Part shown: positions 7,543 to 17,460 of the stretch, in pieces
Layout of the letters: each line of letters starts with the position of its first letter
Position numbering within the stretch: position 1 is the stretch's first letter
Notes under the pieces: generated by a model
Database searches by the model: none
Seen by the model: only the letters and a program-made list of their open reading frames with translations
What the model was told of the DNA's origin: nothing
Assembly: GCA_964471825.1 (NCBI GenBank)
Contig: CAYYKD010000015.1
Location: 1-64,000, forward strand
DNA from: CAYYKD01 sp964471825
GTDB lineage: Bacteria; Spirochaetota; GWE2-31-10; CAYYKD01
Direction: 5' to 3'
DNA length: 64,000 bases
Position numbers and translations under genes: made by a program

Positions 7543-9393
7543 CTAGATAAGGTTACTAAGGTTTTCGGCTGAGAATCCAAGTGATGTAAGGATGTTTTTT
7601 CTCGTGTCATGATCTATAAATCTATCCGGTAAGTTGATAGAATTAAACTCTCTATACAGTTTTGATAGTGTTATAAGTGAGGCAATATGCTCTGAAACAG
7701 AACCTGAGTATACAGATTCCTCAATAACGACAACCTTTTTGTATCCGGATATGATATTTATTAAAAGATCATCCGGGGTCGGTTTAATAAATCGTAGATA
7801 TACAATACCTGCATTCTTACCTGATCGACTCACAGCCTCCTTTGCTATGTCAATAAATGGTCCTACAACAACTATCAATGTATCAGTTCCACTTGATACC
7901 TCAACAAGCGGATTCATGGATATATCCGGATGATTATTCTGAAGCTGAGACTGTACAGCGGTATCTCTTGGATACCTGATTACAACAGGTTTATTTAAGT
8001 TATAACTATATTCAAGCATTAACTCGAGTTCATTTGCATCTGAAGGTGCAAGTATTGTGAGATTTGGTAACATTCTAAGGTAGCTTATGTCAAATAGTCC
8101 CTGGTGAGTTTCGCCGTCAGGACCTACAATTCCTGCTCTATCAAGGGCGATTATAACTGGTGAACTACTTATACATACATCCTGCGTAAGCTGATCTAGA
8201 GCCCTCATAAGGAAGGTGGAATACACCGCAAAAACAGGACGGAGGCCTGCGTGCCCCATAGCACCACAGAGTGTAACAGCGTGTTGTTCTGCTATCCCAA
8301 CATCATAGAATCTGTCTGGAAACTCCAGTCTAAATCTATTAAGGCCGGTTCCTGACTCCATAGCAGCAGTTATTGCAACAATATCAGTTTTTTTTCGTGC
8401 AAGATTTGTTATCGCATCAGAAAACACATCAGTAAATGATTGGCTAAAAACCCTATTTGCATCAATCTCCTCAACCTGTTCAAGCTTCATCTGAGATGGG
8501 GTCACACCATGAAAATCTGATGGATTACCCTCGGCAGGTTTAAAACCCTTGCCTTTTACCGTCTTAACATGCACAATAACCGGTCTTGTTATCTCATCCT
8601 TAAGTCTTAGAAATGTGTTTATAAGTTTATCTAGATCATGCCCGTCTATGGGGCCGTAATACTCAAAGCCCATATTTGTAAATATATTCTCAAGCCCTAG
8701 AAATCTCTTCAATCCCCTTTCAAATCTCTTCGCAAGATAAAAAAACAGTTTGATGATCCCTTTTCGTTTCTTCATTATCCGCTCATACATACGAGTAAGC
8801 CGTAGATATGGCTTTGATAGAAGTAAACTACTGATATGTGTGGATAATGCACCTACATTTTTACCTATAGACATCTCATTGTTATTTAGAATTACAATTA
8901 ATGGAAGATTCATTGAGCCGGCCTGATTGAGTCCCTCAAAGGCTTCCCCCCCTGTTAGGGAACCATCACCAATTATAACAACTGCCTTAGAGTTTGTTTT
9001 ATTGTGTTTTGCTGCAAGTGCATAGCCGACTGCAGAACTGATCGAAGATGAGGCATGGCCTGAGTCTACAGGATCAAAGGGGCTTTCATTTATCCTTGGA
9101 AATCCGCTTGGTCCCCCTTTTTTTCGTATCATATCAAATTCCGGGTTTCTGCCGGTTATTATCTTATGAGTATAACATTGATGACCTACATCAAAGATTA
9201 ATCTGTCCTTTGAAAAATCAAAGACGAAATGAAGTGCAGTTGTAAGTTCAACAACACCTAGGTTGCTGGCAAGATGCCCCCCGTTTTTAGACATTACAGA
9301 TATAATCCGTTCTCTGATTTCAGGGCATAGCCTGTGTAGATCCTGTATATTTAGTTTCTTAAAATCTGTAAAATTTTTAATATCTGAAAGCAT
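7543..9393 (-). CDS. dxs: 1-deoxy-D-xylulose-5-phosphate synthase
   Basis: A 616-residue thiamine-diphosphate enzyme, first step of the MEP isoprenoid pathway: pyruvate + glyceraldehyde-3-phosphate to DXP + CO2, cytoplasmic. The N-terminal domain has GHQCYTHKIITGR and the ThDP motif GDGSLTGGEAFEGLNQAG...NNNEMSIG. The middle transketolase-like domain has the conserved VGIAEQHAVT, and the C-terminal domain has IRYPRDTA. Length is normal (~620). The start has an AAAGGATC ribosome site. ispD, a later enzyme of the pathway, lies at 28.5 kb. Confidence 0.97.
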   Translation of the reverse strand: MLSDIKNFTDFKKLNIQDLHRLCPEIRERIISVMSKNGGHLASNLGVVELTTALHFVFDFSKDRLIFDVGHQCYTHKIITGRNPEFDMIRKKGGPSGFPRINESPFDPVDSGHASSSISSAVGYALAAKHNKTNSKAVVIIGDGSLTGGEAFEGLNQAGSMNLPLIVILNNNEMSIGKNVGALSTHISSLLLSKPYLRLTRMYERIMKKRKGIIKLFFYLAKRFERGLKRFLGLENIFTNMGFEYYGPIDGHDLDKLINTFLRLKDEITRPVIVHVKTVKGKGFKPAEGNPSDFHGVTPSQMKLEQVEEIDANRVFSQSFTDVFSDAITNLARKKTDIVAITAAMESGTGLNRFRLEFPDRFYDVGIAEQHAVTLCGAMGHAGLRPVFAVYSTFLMRALDQLTQDVCISSSPVIIALDRAGIVGPDGETHQGLFDISYLRMLPNLTILAPSDANELELMLEYSYNLNKPVVIRYPRDTAVQSQLQNNHPDISMNPLVEVSSGTDTLIVVVGPFIDIAKEAVSRSGKNAGIVYLRFIKPTPDDLLINIISGYKKVVVIEESVYSGSVSEHIASLITLSKLYREFNSINLPDRFIDHDTRKNILTSLGFSAENLSNLI

Positions 9394-9512
9394 GCACTGA
9401 TCCTTTAAATTATAGTGACAACATACTATTATTTTAGTAAAAAAACAAGTTTAATTACAACCTAATACAACCCTATTTAGGTGCAGATTATATTTACCGC
9501 AAAATATTTTAT

Positions 9513-9576
9513 AGAATTAGATAGTAGAATTAGATAGTAGAATTAGATAGTAGAATTAGATAGTAGAATTAGATAG
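9513..9576. repeat. 13-bp tandem repeat, five copies
   Basis: AGAATTAGATAGT repeats head to tail at 9513, 9526, 9539 and 9552, with a fifth 12-base copy at 9565-9576. The copies are identical and there are no spacers. Confidence 0.95.
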
Positions 9577-9588
9577 CCCATTGTATAT

Positions 9589-9612
9589 AATAATGTTCAT
9601 AATAATGTTCAT
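9589..9612. repeat. 12-bp tandem duplication
   Basis: AATAATGTTCAT occurs twice head to tail (9589-9600 and 9601-9612), perfectly conserved, 12 bases after the 13-bp repeat array. Confidence 0.8.
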
Positions 9613-9726
9613 CACAAACCAAAAATATTTATTTACGACGCTGGTTTCAATGGCTTTGATAAACTTAGCAAAATATATCAGCCTCGAATGAATAATAATT
9701 TTTATTACTATTTTTGTAATAAGTAA

Positions 9727-9755
9727 TTGATTTTTAAGCAAAAATATTATTTAAT
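9727..9755 (+). promoter_or_regulatory. possible promoter of the CNB-DUF47-PiT-kinase operon
   Basis: TTGATT (9727-9732), 17-base spacer, TTTAAT (9750-9755), about 38 bases before the GTG start at 9794. Both boxes deviate from consensus. Confidence 0.35.
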
Positions 9756-9793
9756 GGGGTGTTATTCTCTATCAAAATTGTCGTGGAGTTAAA

Positions 9794-12196
9794 GTGGACC
9801 AAAAAAAATATATCACTGAAAAAAAGAAGTTTGATAAAGGTGCAGTAATAATACTGCAGGGATCCGGGAAAAAAGAACTTAACTTTTTACATTCGGGAAC
9901 AATAGAATTATTACGATGCGGTACCAATATTGCAGGGTTTGATAAAGATGAGATACTTGCAAGAAGCAAAAGAATTGGAGTTATAGAATCCCCAACTATA
10001 TTTGGCATTAGTAATCTTATGGATAATGAGCCACACAAAAGTTCACTAATAGCAATGACAGAGTGCGTTATTACTACCTATAATATTGCAGATAATGATT
10101 TCTCTGCGTTTTTTCGAGATAATCCGCCAATCAGTATGAATGTATTGATCTCTATGAAGGAGGATATTCGCAAGGGGATTGCAAATATCAAGAAACTCAC
10201 CGGTTTTCGAGGACTGGTTGATAAGATGATCGACAATCTTACTCTTTTCTATTCAATGGTTACTGATAATAACAATAATGAACTATATTCTACCTATCTC
10301 TCGAATGGTGGAATTGTACCGCCTAAGGTAGACTCAAAATTCCTATCACAGGATAATGCGGCTATTCTCAGTAAGAACTACGCAGATCCGATGCGGGATC
10401 CATTAAGAAAATTTGATCTGAAGGCAGTTGAGTTTTTTAATGGTCTTCTTAAGGCAAATCCCGCTGCATTTATTGCAATAATAAAGAGTGATATTAAAAT
10501 ATTTATGCATCTTCATGAACAGATGTCTGAGTACTATAATAGACTCAATGTTGAGACAGAGATGTTGACTACTGCTGTCGAGGATAAGTTAAGCACATTT
10601 TTCTTTGAACCTGACTCAGTTTTTAATAGGATTGTAAGCGACTCTGATAAGATTCGGCAGAGCGGTAAGGTCTTGCCTGATATAACTAAGTCAATAGTAG
10701 TTCTCTGTAGAAATGTAGAACATCTTCACAAACAGCTAACCGGCAAAGAGTATACCGAGGTGTTTAAGAAATATGACATTCTAAATTCAACTGATAAGGT
10801 GAAGGAACAGACCCCCGTTGTGCCGGCAGGGGAGAGTGTTTTAAAAAAAGAACTGAAAGATTCTATAGATGTAATTTTAAACTATGTAGCTTTTCCGGAG
10901 GAAAAAAGGAAATCTATTGTTAAGAGCATAGATGATATGAAGAAACTTGACATGAATGATCTGTTGGGGAAGACATCAAGAATGGTGTTAAAAAAACTCC
11001 AGGATGACTTTATTGACATCTACAGAGCGGCATTTGTTAAGAGTCTTGCAGATCCGGCAAATATCCCTTTACAGGTACAGCTTTTCTTTAATTTTGGTTT
11101 TATTGATGAGAAGTTAATAAATGATGAGCAATTGGAGTTTATTGTAAATAGTCTTGAGTACCTTAAGCAGGATCAACAGTTGGAGTTTAACATCATTACA
11201 CTCTATGATTATCTGATGTTGATCTACAAGGGAACGGAGTCACCGAGTTTAACAGAGACAGGCGAGTTGTTTTCTAAGGAAGTAAAGAGAGTTTTTGGTA
11301 AAAATGAGAAGGTTATAGAGGATACTCCTCTAGGTAGACTTGATTTTGAGTTAAATAATATGGTTAAGAGTTGTCTGAGGATCACATCAAATAATTTAAG
11401 AGCCTATATTCCCTATCTAATTGAGGACTCAATTAAGGGGCAGTTAACTAATAATATGCTACCGCATAAAAAGCTTGAGTCATTTATTAAGCGGATATTA
11501 ATGATAGATTTTACCCTGTTCTTTAGGGAGTCCTCATGGAAGGCTCCGGGAAAGAGTGAGCTGATAAAAAAAGAGATAAAACCTTACTTTATACTATTTC
11601 CAAATGCAGGAATCAGGGTTCAGATGTGGCAGGAGATGATAAATAATATCCGTACAAGCAAGGGGCGTTTTGTTGTGCCGATTATTTTTAATAATGATAT
11701 AAATAAGGCACTTCTTTGGGCACTGGCTCACTTTAGATGGGAGTTGGCAAAGAGTCTTGCTACAAACTGGATGGATGCTGTAGAGGGTGGGTTGTGTGGT
11801 GCATATTATGATTACTCTCAATACTACCATAAAAACCCTGAGCTATCTCTAGAGGCTAAGGAAAAGATAAAGAAGGAATTCTCATCATTAAAGATGGATC
11901 GAGATAGATTTGCTGCAGACTATTATCTATGGATAGATTATGAATCAAAAGGTGTTCCAAAGTTGAATAAAGTTGTAAGATCAATTTTCTACAGGTATAT
12001 TCCATATAAAAAGGATATTAGGGAGAACCTTGCAAAACTGCCACTCTTTAGTGAATTAGATCGGAAATTTACCAACACTGTAATAAGAAATAACAAGAAA
12101 AATGAGATGAAAATCAGGAAACTTCTTGAGAGTCCTGATATAGATATAAATTTAAAAGATGAGCTTGCTCAATATCTTGATATGCTGGATGGTTAA
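9794..12196 (+). CDS. large protein with N-terminal cyclic-nucleotide-binding-like domain
   Basis: An 800-residue, largely helical protein. Residues ~10-125 follow the Crp/PKA-type CNB fold pattern: FDKGAVIILQGS..., LHSGTIELL, IFGISNLMDNEPHKSSLIAMTECVITTY. The phosphate-binding cassette lacks the usual G-E and R residues, so nucleotide binding is doubtful. The remaining ~670 residues match no family I recognise; a long middle part has several KLxDxI-type helices and the end is charged. No membrane segment, no signal peptide. Start is GTG with GGAG upstream. The next gene, DUF47, begins 1 base after the stop, and DUF47-PiT follow, pointing to a role linked to phosphate uptake. Confidence 0.65.
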   Translation: MDQKKYITEKKKFDKGAVIILQGSGKKELNFLHSGTIELLRCGTNIAGFDKDEILARSKRIGVIESPTIFGISNLMDNEPHKSSLIAMTECVITTYNIADNDFSAFFRDNPPISMNVLISMKEDIRKGIANIKKLTGFRGLVDKMIDNLTLFYSMVTDNNNNELYSTYLSNGGIVPPKVDSKFLSQDNAAILSKNYADPMRDPLRKFDLKAVEFFNGLLKANPAAFIAIIKSDIKIFMHLHEQMSEYYNRLNVETEMLTTAVEDKLSTFFFEPDSVFNRIVSDSDKIRQSGKVLPDITKSIVVLCRNVEHLHKQLTGKEYTEVFKKYDILNSTDKVKEQTPVVPAGESVLKKELKDSIDVILNYVAFPEEKRKSIVKSIDDMKKLDMNDLLGKTSRMVLKKLQDDFIDIYRAAFVKSLADPANIPLQVQLFFNFGFIDEKLINDEQLEFIVNSLEYLKQDQQLEFNIITLYDYLMLIYKGTESPSLTETGELFSKEVKRVFGKNEKVIEDTPLGRLDFELNNMVKSCLRITSNNLRAYIPYLIEDSIKGQLTNNMLPHKKLESFIKRILMIDFTLFFRESSWKAPGKSELIKKEIKPYFILFPNAGIRVQMWQEMINNIRTSKGRFVVPIIFNNDINKALLWALAHFRWELAKSLATNWMDAVEGGLCGAYYDYSQYYHKNPELSLEAKEKIKKEFSSLKMDRDRFAADYYLWIDYESKGVPKLNKVVRSIFYRYIPYKKDIRENLAKLPLFSELDRKFTNTVIRNNKKNEMKIRKLLESPDIDINLKDELAQYLDMLDG

Positions 12197-12197
12197 T

Positions 12198-12845
12198 ATG
12201 TTCTTTATATTTAAGCAGAATAAACTACTATACGAAAAGATCCTGGAATTTACAAGTGCAGTGCTTTTAACAGTAAAGGATTTTCAAAAAGCTATTAAGA
12301 GGTTTTCTAAAGAAGAAAACCATTCTGAGCTGGAAGTAAATATGCAAGAAATTCATAAACACGAGCATAAGGCAGATATAATTCTCGGTGATATCAGAAC
12401 ACTTTTCTATAAGAAATCGCTTCTTCCTGAGTCAAGGGAGGATATTCTTGTCCTGCTTGAAAAGATCGACGATATAGCCGACAGTGCAAATCATATTATA
12501 CACGATATCTATGCACAGAATATATCACTACCTAAGTTCATACTAGAGGACTACAAAGAGCTTGTAAAGGCAACTGTGAGTATCTGCGAGACATTGGAGA
12601 GTGCGGTTATTGACCTCTTCAATAAAAGAAAGGAAATTCCTGATAGATATGAGAAAATTAGAAACTATGAGTCAATCTGCGATATTCTCCAGACAAAGAT
12701 GGTTAAGTCTGTATTTGACTCAGATATGAACAACTTTAATAAAATTCTCCTGCGGGATATCATTAAATCTACAGGCGGACTGTCTGACACCTGTGAGATG
12801 GCTGCAGATCTTATAATGATCCTATATATTAAGAGGTTTATCTGA
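12198..12845 (+). CDS. DUF47 family (PhoU-like) phosphate transport regulator
   Basis: About 215 residues, a PhoU-like helical bundle of the DUF47 family: LEFTSAVLLTVKDFQKAI, IHKHEHKADIILGDIRTLF and LLEKIDDIADSANHIIHDI contain the repeated E/DxxxD metal-site helices of PhoU-like folds. DUF47 genes nearly always sit beside low-affinity phosphate (PiT) transporters, as here, and are thought to tune them. ATG at 12198 is chosen because the upstream ATG at 12159 lies inside the preceding gene. The stop overlaps the PiT start (12845). Confidence 0.88.
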   Translation: MFFIFKQNKLLYEKILEFTSAVLLTVKDFQKAIKRFSKEENHSELEVNMQEIHKHEHKADIILGDIRTLFYKKSLLPESREDILVLLEKIDDIADSANHIIHDIYAQNISLPKFILEDYKELVKATVSICETLESAVIDLFNKRKEIPDRYEKIRNYESICDILQTKMVKSVFDSDMNNFNKILLRDIIKSTGGLSDTCEMAADLIMILYIKRFI

Positions 12846-13803
12846 TGTTTCTATATCTGCCCTTGCTGAGTGCCATTTTTCTCGGATGGGCTCTAGGTGG
12901 TAATGACACAGCGAATATCTTCGGAACAGCAGTTACTACGAGGATGATCCGTTTTAGATATGCTGTTATATTTACTGTAGTCTTTATATTTATCGGTGCA
13001 TTGCTTCAGGGACAGGAAGGGGTTAAGACACTTGCGAGTATTACAAAACAGGATATAACAACGGCCTTTGTGTCCTCTCTGTCAGCTGCTATTACTGTAA
13101 CAATTATGACGCTGATTAGACTACCCATAAGTACATCTCAGGCAGTCGTCGGTGCTATCCTTGGTATAGGAATAATGAAGAACAGTATCAATACTGACGG
13201 GCTTACAAAGATTGTTATTTGTTGGATAACAACTCCATTAGGGGGTGTGTTTTTTGCTTTTATTCTATACTATGGATTTATTTATATATTAAAGTTTTTT
13301 AGGCCATCGATATTTAATGTTGATTCAATAATAAAAATTGGTCTTGTGGTGTCAGGCTGTTATGGGGCATACGCATTGGGGGCAAATAATGTGGCCAATG
13401 TTGCCGGAGTATTTGCAGGTACTCTCCTCTCAGAGGGGCAGTCAGTAGTTGTTGGAGCTGTGGCAATAGCTCTTGGAGTTGCAACATTCAGCAGACAGGT
13501 TATGTCAACAGTAGGAAAAGGGATCGTGAAACTTGACGCACTCTCAGCATTGGTTGTAGTTGTAGCACATNNNNNNNNNNACATTCAATAACAGTACATA
13601 TCTTTGCTGTTGTAGGTGTACCCGTATCCTCTTCACAGGCTGTTGTAGGTGCAGTCTTTGGGATTGGTTTGATAAAGGGTGTGCAGACTATAAATTTTTC
13701 GACATTATTAAAAGTGGTGTCAGGTTGGATCTTTACGCCTGCACTTTCATGCGGTATATCTATAATGATCTATTTTTTAATTAATCTGAGGTTTGTAGGA
13801 TGA
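12845..13803 (+). CDS. PiT-family inorganic phosphate transporter (contains a 10-N gap)
   Basis: An inner-membrane PiT permease with about ten helices and the two inverted signature repeats: GGNDTANIFGTAV near the N-terminus with PISTSQAVVGA, and GANNVANVAGVFAG with PVSSSQAVVGA. The frame changes across the N-run at 13571-13580, but both flanks carry ACAT. Collapsing that 4-base overlap gives a continuous VVVVAHSITVHIFAVVG, so I regard the gene as intact, ~312 residues, ending TGA at 13801-13803. The start overlaps DUF47 and the stop overlaps the next start (ATGA). Confidence 0.9.
13571..13580. other. assembly gap (10 N), flanks overlap by ACAT
   Basis: Left flank ends ...GCACAT and right flank begins ACATTC. 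Removing the N-run and one ACAT restores the PiT frame, so the true gap is probably negative. Confidence 0.75.
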
Positions 13804-16658
13804 TAGAAAACTTGATGACAGACAAACTATTCTCAAAAAATAGTTCAAAAGGAAAGACCTCTGTTAGAACAGCAATCGTACTGATATTAGTTTTTATTGT
13901 ACTAACCGTATCAGGACTTGTTACACATATATCATTTATTAATGGTCGTCGTGCAGTCAGAACTCTTGTTAAAAAGTTAAATCATGAGTCAGGTATAAGA
14001 GTCTTGGAACATCTTTCTAACTTCTTTATTCCTCCTGCAAATGTTGTTGGACTGAATGCAAAGCTCATTGGAAGCAATGCTGTTGATCATAGAGATAAGG
14101 ATGCCCTGTTTAAGCAATTCTATGATCAGGCCAGTTATATGAAGACGATAAATAGTTTCTATTTCGGCAATACAGATGGTGGTATTATCAATGCAGGAAG
14201 AGATATCCCGACAGAGCAGATCTATACAATCTACACAGAGGGCTTTAAAAAGGGTAGATTCTATAAATATGCTTTAGATAAGAATAGAAATAGAACAGAG
14301 TTAAAAACAGAGTTGCCGTTCTATGATGCAACTATAAGGCCATGGTATAAAAATGCTCTAACTTCAGATAGTGTTGAGTGGAGTAAACCCTATATTCTTG
14401 CAACAGGACAGGATATAGTACTGACCGCCTCAAAGTCGGTCTACGATCATCAGGGTAGATTTCTTGGCGTTGTCGCGGTTGACATATTTTTATCCCATAT
14501 AAATAACTTCTTAAAAAAACTCTATATTGATGAAAAAGACGGTTTTACTTTTATAATTGATAAAAACGGCTATATCCTTGCCTCATCTGATATCGATAAG
14601 GTTGCCGAGATCAATCAGGAAAATAACACATTTAGTTTTGTGCATTACTCTCATTCGGATAAGAAACTAATAAAAAGTGTATCTGAAAATATCTTCGGTG
14701 AGGTTGGGCCATCAATTGAAACTACCGATAATTTTCAAAAAATCGTCAAAATCAATAAGATTAACTATATTATCGAGGTTACACCGTTTAATACAGTTAA
14801 GCATTTTAATAGTTTTATTGTAAGCGCTATTCCTGAGAACATCTATATGGGTAGAATAAATGCAATAAATCAGGAAACGCTTGTTCTGATACTAGGTGCA
14901 GTTCTTCTTGCTATTTTTATAGGGATCTATATATCAGGATTTGTTACTAAACCTATTCTTGAGCTTGACAAAAAGGCTGAGCTGATAGCAGCCGGTGAGT
15001 GGTCAACCGAGTTAAATAGATCGTGGATTAAAGAGATTGATGATCTAACGATGAAGTTTGAGATTATGAGTGTTCGTTTAAAGCAGACGATGGAGCAGCT
15101 TAAGAATGAACTGGATGAAAAGATAGTTGCAGAGAAACGCATAGCAGATGAAAAGGAAAAGGTCTCGGTTACACTAACCAGTATAGGTGACGGTGTTATA
15201 ACTACAGATGTCAACGGTCAAATTGTATTGTTAAATAAGGTTGCTGAGGAGTTAACCGGATGGAAGATGACCGATGCTGTGGGCAAGAAATTATCAGAAG
15301 TATTTGTTATATATAATGAGATAACCGGTGAGGTCTGTGAAAACCCTGTTGATAAGGTACTATCTTCCGGTGTCATTGTTGAATTAGCAAATCATACAGT
15401 TCTGGTTTCAAAGATAGGAGAGAAGAAAAAAATTGCTGATAGCGGAGCTCCAATCAGAGATAACTCAGGACAGGTTATTGGTGTTGTTTTAGTATTTAGG
15501 GATGTAACTGAGAAGGAAATGATATTTGAGCGGGTAAGAAGAGCTGAGAAATTAGAATCACTTGGATTGTTGGCCGGCGGGATTGCCCATGATTTTAACA
15601 ATCTGCTGACCGGGCTATTTGGTTATCTTGATCTTGCCAGGGTGAGTATTTTAACAGGTAATAATGAGAGCGTTGGAGAGTATATAGATGGGGCGATAAA
15701 GGTGTTTACCAGATCAAAGGATCTTGCGAGGCAGTTATTAACTTTCTCAAAGGGGGGGGCTCCAAACAAATCTGTAGGCAATATAGCGAAACTCATTAAG
15801 GACTCAGCGTCATTTATTCTATCGGGTTCTAACATAAAGGCGACATATAATATTTCGGAGGATCTCTGGAATTCTGAATTTGATCATAATCAACTTGGTC
15901 AGGTCTTTGATAATATTCTAATTAATGCTAAGCAGGCGATCAAGGAGTACGGAGAAGTTATTATAGGTTGTAAGAATATATCTGTCACTGAGAAGAGTAA
16001 CTTAAATCTTCCAGATGGTGATTATATTATGGTGTCAATAAAAGATACCGGTCCGGGAATCCCTTCAGATGTGCTTAATAAGATATTTGATCCCTTCTTT
16101 ACAACTAAGAAACACGGAAATGGACTTGGGCTGGCAACTACCTATTCAATAATATCAAAACATGGCGGACTGATTGAGGCATTTTCTAAAGATAATAATG
16201 GTGCTGAGTTTGTTATCTATTTGCCAAGATCAAATAGGGATGATATTTCAATAATCAATACACTAAAACGAAAAAGACATGTCGGTTCAGGTTTAATCTA
16301 TATTCTTGATGATGAGGACTATATTCTTCAAATTGCATCAGAGATGTTTGCAATATTCGGATACAGAACTGAGGCCTTTAAGAATGGTGATGAGTTATTG
16401 GATCATTTAAAGAATATAGAAAATAAGAATGATTTGAAGGGGATTTTTTTAGACCTGACTATCCCCGGTGGAAAGGGCGGTAAGGAGATAATATCTGATA
16501 TTCGTTCTATCTATCCGAATCTGCCTGTGATAGCATCAAGCGGCTATGCCGATGACCCTGTTATATCTGCTCCAGTTGAATATGGATTTACAGCAAGTAT
16601 CAGTAAGCCATATACGATAAATGAACTAGCTAACACACTTGAGAAACATTTGAAGTAG
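13800..16658 (+). CDS. hybrid sensor histidine kinase: CACHE-HAMP-PAS-HisKA-HATPase-REC
   Basis: A 952-residue membrane sensor. A transmembrane helix at ~22-45 and another at ~355-378 flank a ~310-residue extracytoplasmic double-CACHE-like sensor (FYDATIRPWYKNAL, KPYILATGQDIVLTASKSVYD). Then come a HAMP linker, a PAS domain (~445-575), the HisKA helix LLAGGIAHDFNNLL with H597, an HATPase domain (DTGPGIP, FTTKKHGNGLGLAT) and a C-terminal receiver with D885. Phosphate probably relays from H597 to D885; no separate DNA-binding regulator is adjacent. It overlaps the PiT stop by 4 bases, so it may sense something tied to phosphate or energy status. Confidence 0.92.
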   Translation: MIENLMTDKLFSKNSSKGKTSVRTAIVLILVFIVLTVSGLVTHISFINGRRAVRTLVKKLNHESGIRVLEHLSNFFIPPANVVGLNAKLIGSNAVDHRDKDALFKQFYDQASYMKTINSFYFGNTDGGIINAGRDIPTEQIYTIYTEGFKKGRFYKYALDKNRNRTELKTELPFYDATIRPWYKNALTSDSVEWSKPYILATGQDIVLTASKSVYDHQGRFLGVVAVDIFLSHINNFLKKLYIDEKDGFTFIIDKNGYILASSDIDKVAEINQENNTFSFVHYSHSDKKLIKSVSENIFGEVGPSIETTDNFQKIVKINKINYIIEVTPFNTVKHFNSFIVSAIPENIYMGRINAINQETLVLILGAVLLAIFIGIYISGFVTKPILELDKKAELIAAGEWSTELNRSWIKEIDDLTMKFEIMSVRLKQTMEQLKNELDEKIVAEKRIADEKEKVSVTLTSIGDGVITTDVNGQIVLLNKVAEELTGWKMTDAVGKKLSEVFVIYNEITGEVCENPVDKVLSSGVIVELANHTVLVSKIGEKKKIADSGAPIRDNSGQVIGVVLVFRDVTEKEMIFERVRRAEKLESLGLLAGGIAHDFNNLLTGLFGYLDLARVSILTGNNESVGEYIDGAIKVFTRSKDLARQLLTFSKGGAPNKSVGNIAKLIKDSASFILSGSNIKATYNISEDLWNSEFDHNQLGQVFDNILINAKQAIKEYGEVIIGCKNISVTEKSNLNLPDGDYIMVSIKDTGPGIPSDVLNKIFDPFFTTKKHGNGLGLATTYSIISKHGGLIEAFSKDNNGAEFVIYLPRSNRDDISIINTLKRKRHVGSGLIYILDDEDYILQIASEMFAIFGYRTEAFKNGDELLDHLKNIENKNDLKGIFLDLTIPGGKGGKEIISDIRSIYPNLPVIASSGYADDPVISAPVEYGFTASISKPYTINELANTLEKHLK

Positions 16659-16751
16659 AGGTTGGTAGTTTGAATGAGGTGTTAAGTTATATGAAATTTT
16701 GTGGCTAAGTATTGTTTTAAATTGACGTTGTTTTTAAACCAAGGAAAGTAA

Positions 16752-17417
16752 ATGATTATAAATGAAACAATATATGCAAACATCATTAAAAATGGAAGAA
16801 AAAATATTTATATATCAGAAGATGATCAACAGTTTAAATACCCTGAAAGTTATGTGATAAATCATTATAAAAAAATTGGATACAAAGGATTTTTTTCTGA
16901 AGATCGTTTTTGGTGGTACAGCAAAAAACTAATTTATAAAGACCTTATTGACATAAAAGCAAATAAAAATAACGAAGATTTATTTATGTCAAATATGAAA
17001 TATGGATCAAGACAGGCAGAACAAATGCTGTATAATGAAAGAAAGATAGAAAGACAAAAGCAAAATGATATCATGATGAAAGAAGGATTTGAAAAATACA
17101 TTTCAGATGATTTAATTTATTTTTATGAAGATCCTGCAAAAATTATTTTAAACCGGAATGAATTTATCGATCTTTTAAATACATTTAATAGAGAATTCTT
17201 GTTTTATATGTACGAATATTTATTTGATCATTTCTCTGAAATTAATCCCGGAAATGGTTTACCTGATCTAATAATATATAAATCGTTAAAAGAAATATTT
17301 TTTTGTGAAGTAAAAGCACTAACTGATACAGTTAAACTACATCAAGATGTATGGCATAATCGATTGAGTTCTCAATCGCAAAAAATAGTTATAATGAATA
17401 TAAAAGAAAAAAATTAA
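16752..17417 (+). CDS. VRR-NUC domain nuclease-like protein
   Basis: A 221-residue protein whose last ~70 residues carry the VRR-NUC (FAN1/phage-type PD-(D/E)XK) pattern: GNGLPDLIIY (G-x-PD), FCEVKA (E-x-K) and the downstream LHQDVWHNRL (Q-x-x-W). These give a plausible active site D...EVK...Q. The N-terminal 150 residues are charged and helical with no recognised domain. Markedly more AT-rich than neighbours, with AAGGA before the ATG. It lies with the LysE-type gene in a short block inserted between two conserved gene groups, consistent with horizontal gain. Confidence 0.7.
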   Translation: MIINETIYANIIKNGRKNIYISEDDQQFKYPESYVINHYKKIGYKGFFSEDRFWWYSKKLIYKDLIDIKANKNNEDLFMSNMKYGSRQAEQMLYNERKIERQKQNDIMMKEGFEKYISDDLIYFYEDPAKIILNRNEFIDLLNTFNREFLFYMYEYLFDHFSEINPGNGLPDLIIYKSLKEIFFCEVKALTDTVKLHQDVWHNRLSSQSQKIVIMNIKEKN

Positions 17418-17460
17418 TATATGTAATAGTTGTGTGAAATTTTGGGGCAAGAAATATCTG

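Larger units (their letters stand above)
9394..9793. other. 400-base intergenic region rich in short tandem repeats
   Basis: No convincing gene between the divergent dxs and CNB-like genes. It contains the dxs leader on the left, the five-copy 13-bp repeat (9513-9576), a two-copy 12-bp repeat (9589-9612) and a plausible promoter for the operon to the right (9727-9755). Confidence 0.5.

Noticed and set aside
9513..9576. CRISPR-like array
   Set aside because: The 13-bp units follow one another without spacers, and no cas genes are in the window.
9556..9741. 61-residue minus-strand open frame in the dxs/operon gap
   Set aside because: Overlaps the tandem repeats, low-complexity Ile/Lys composition, no ribosome site or homology-like pattern.
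13581..13600. Frameshift pseudogene in the PiT transporter
   Set aside because: The frame change coincides with the N-run and disappears when the 4-base flank overlap is merged.
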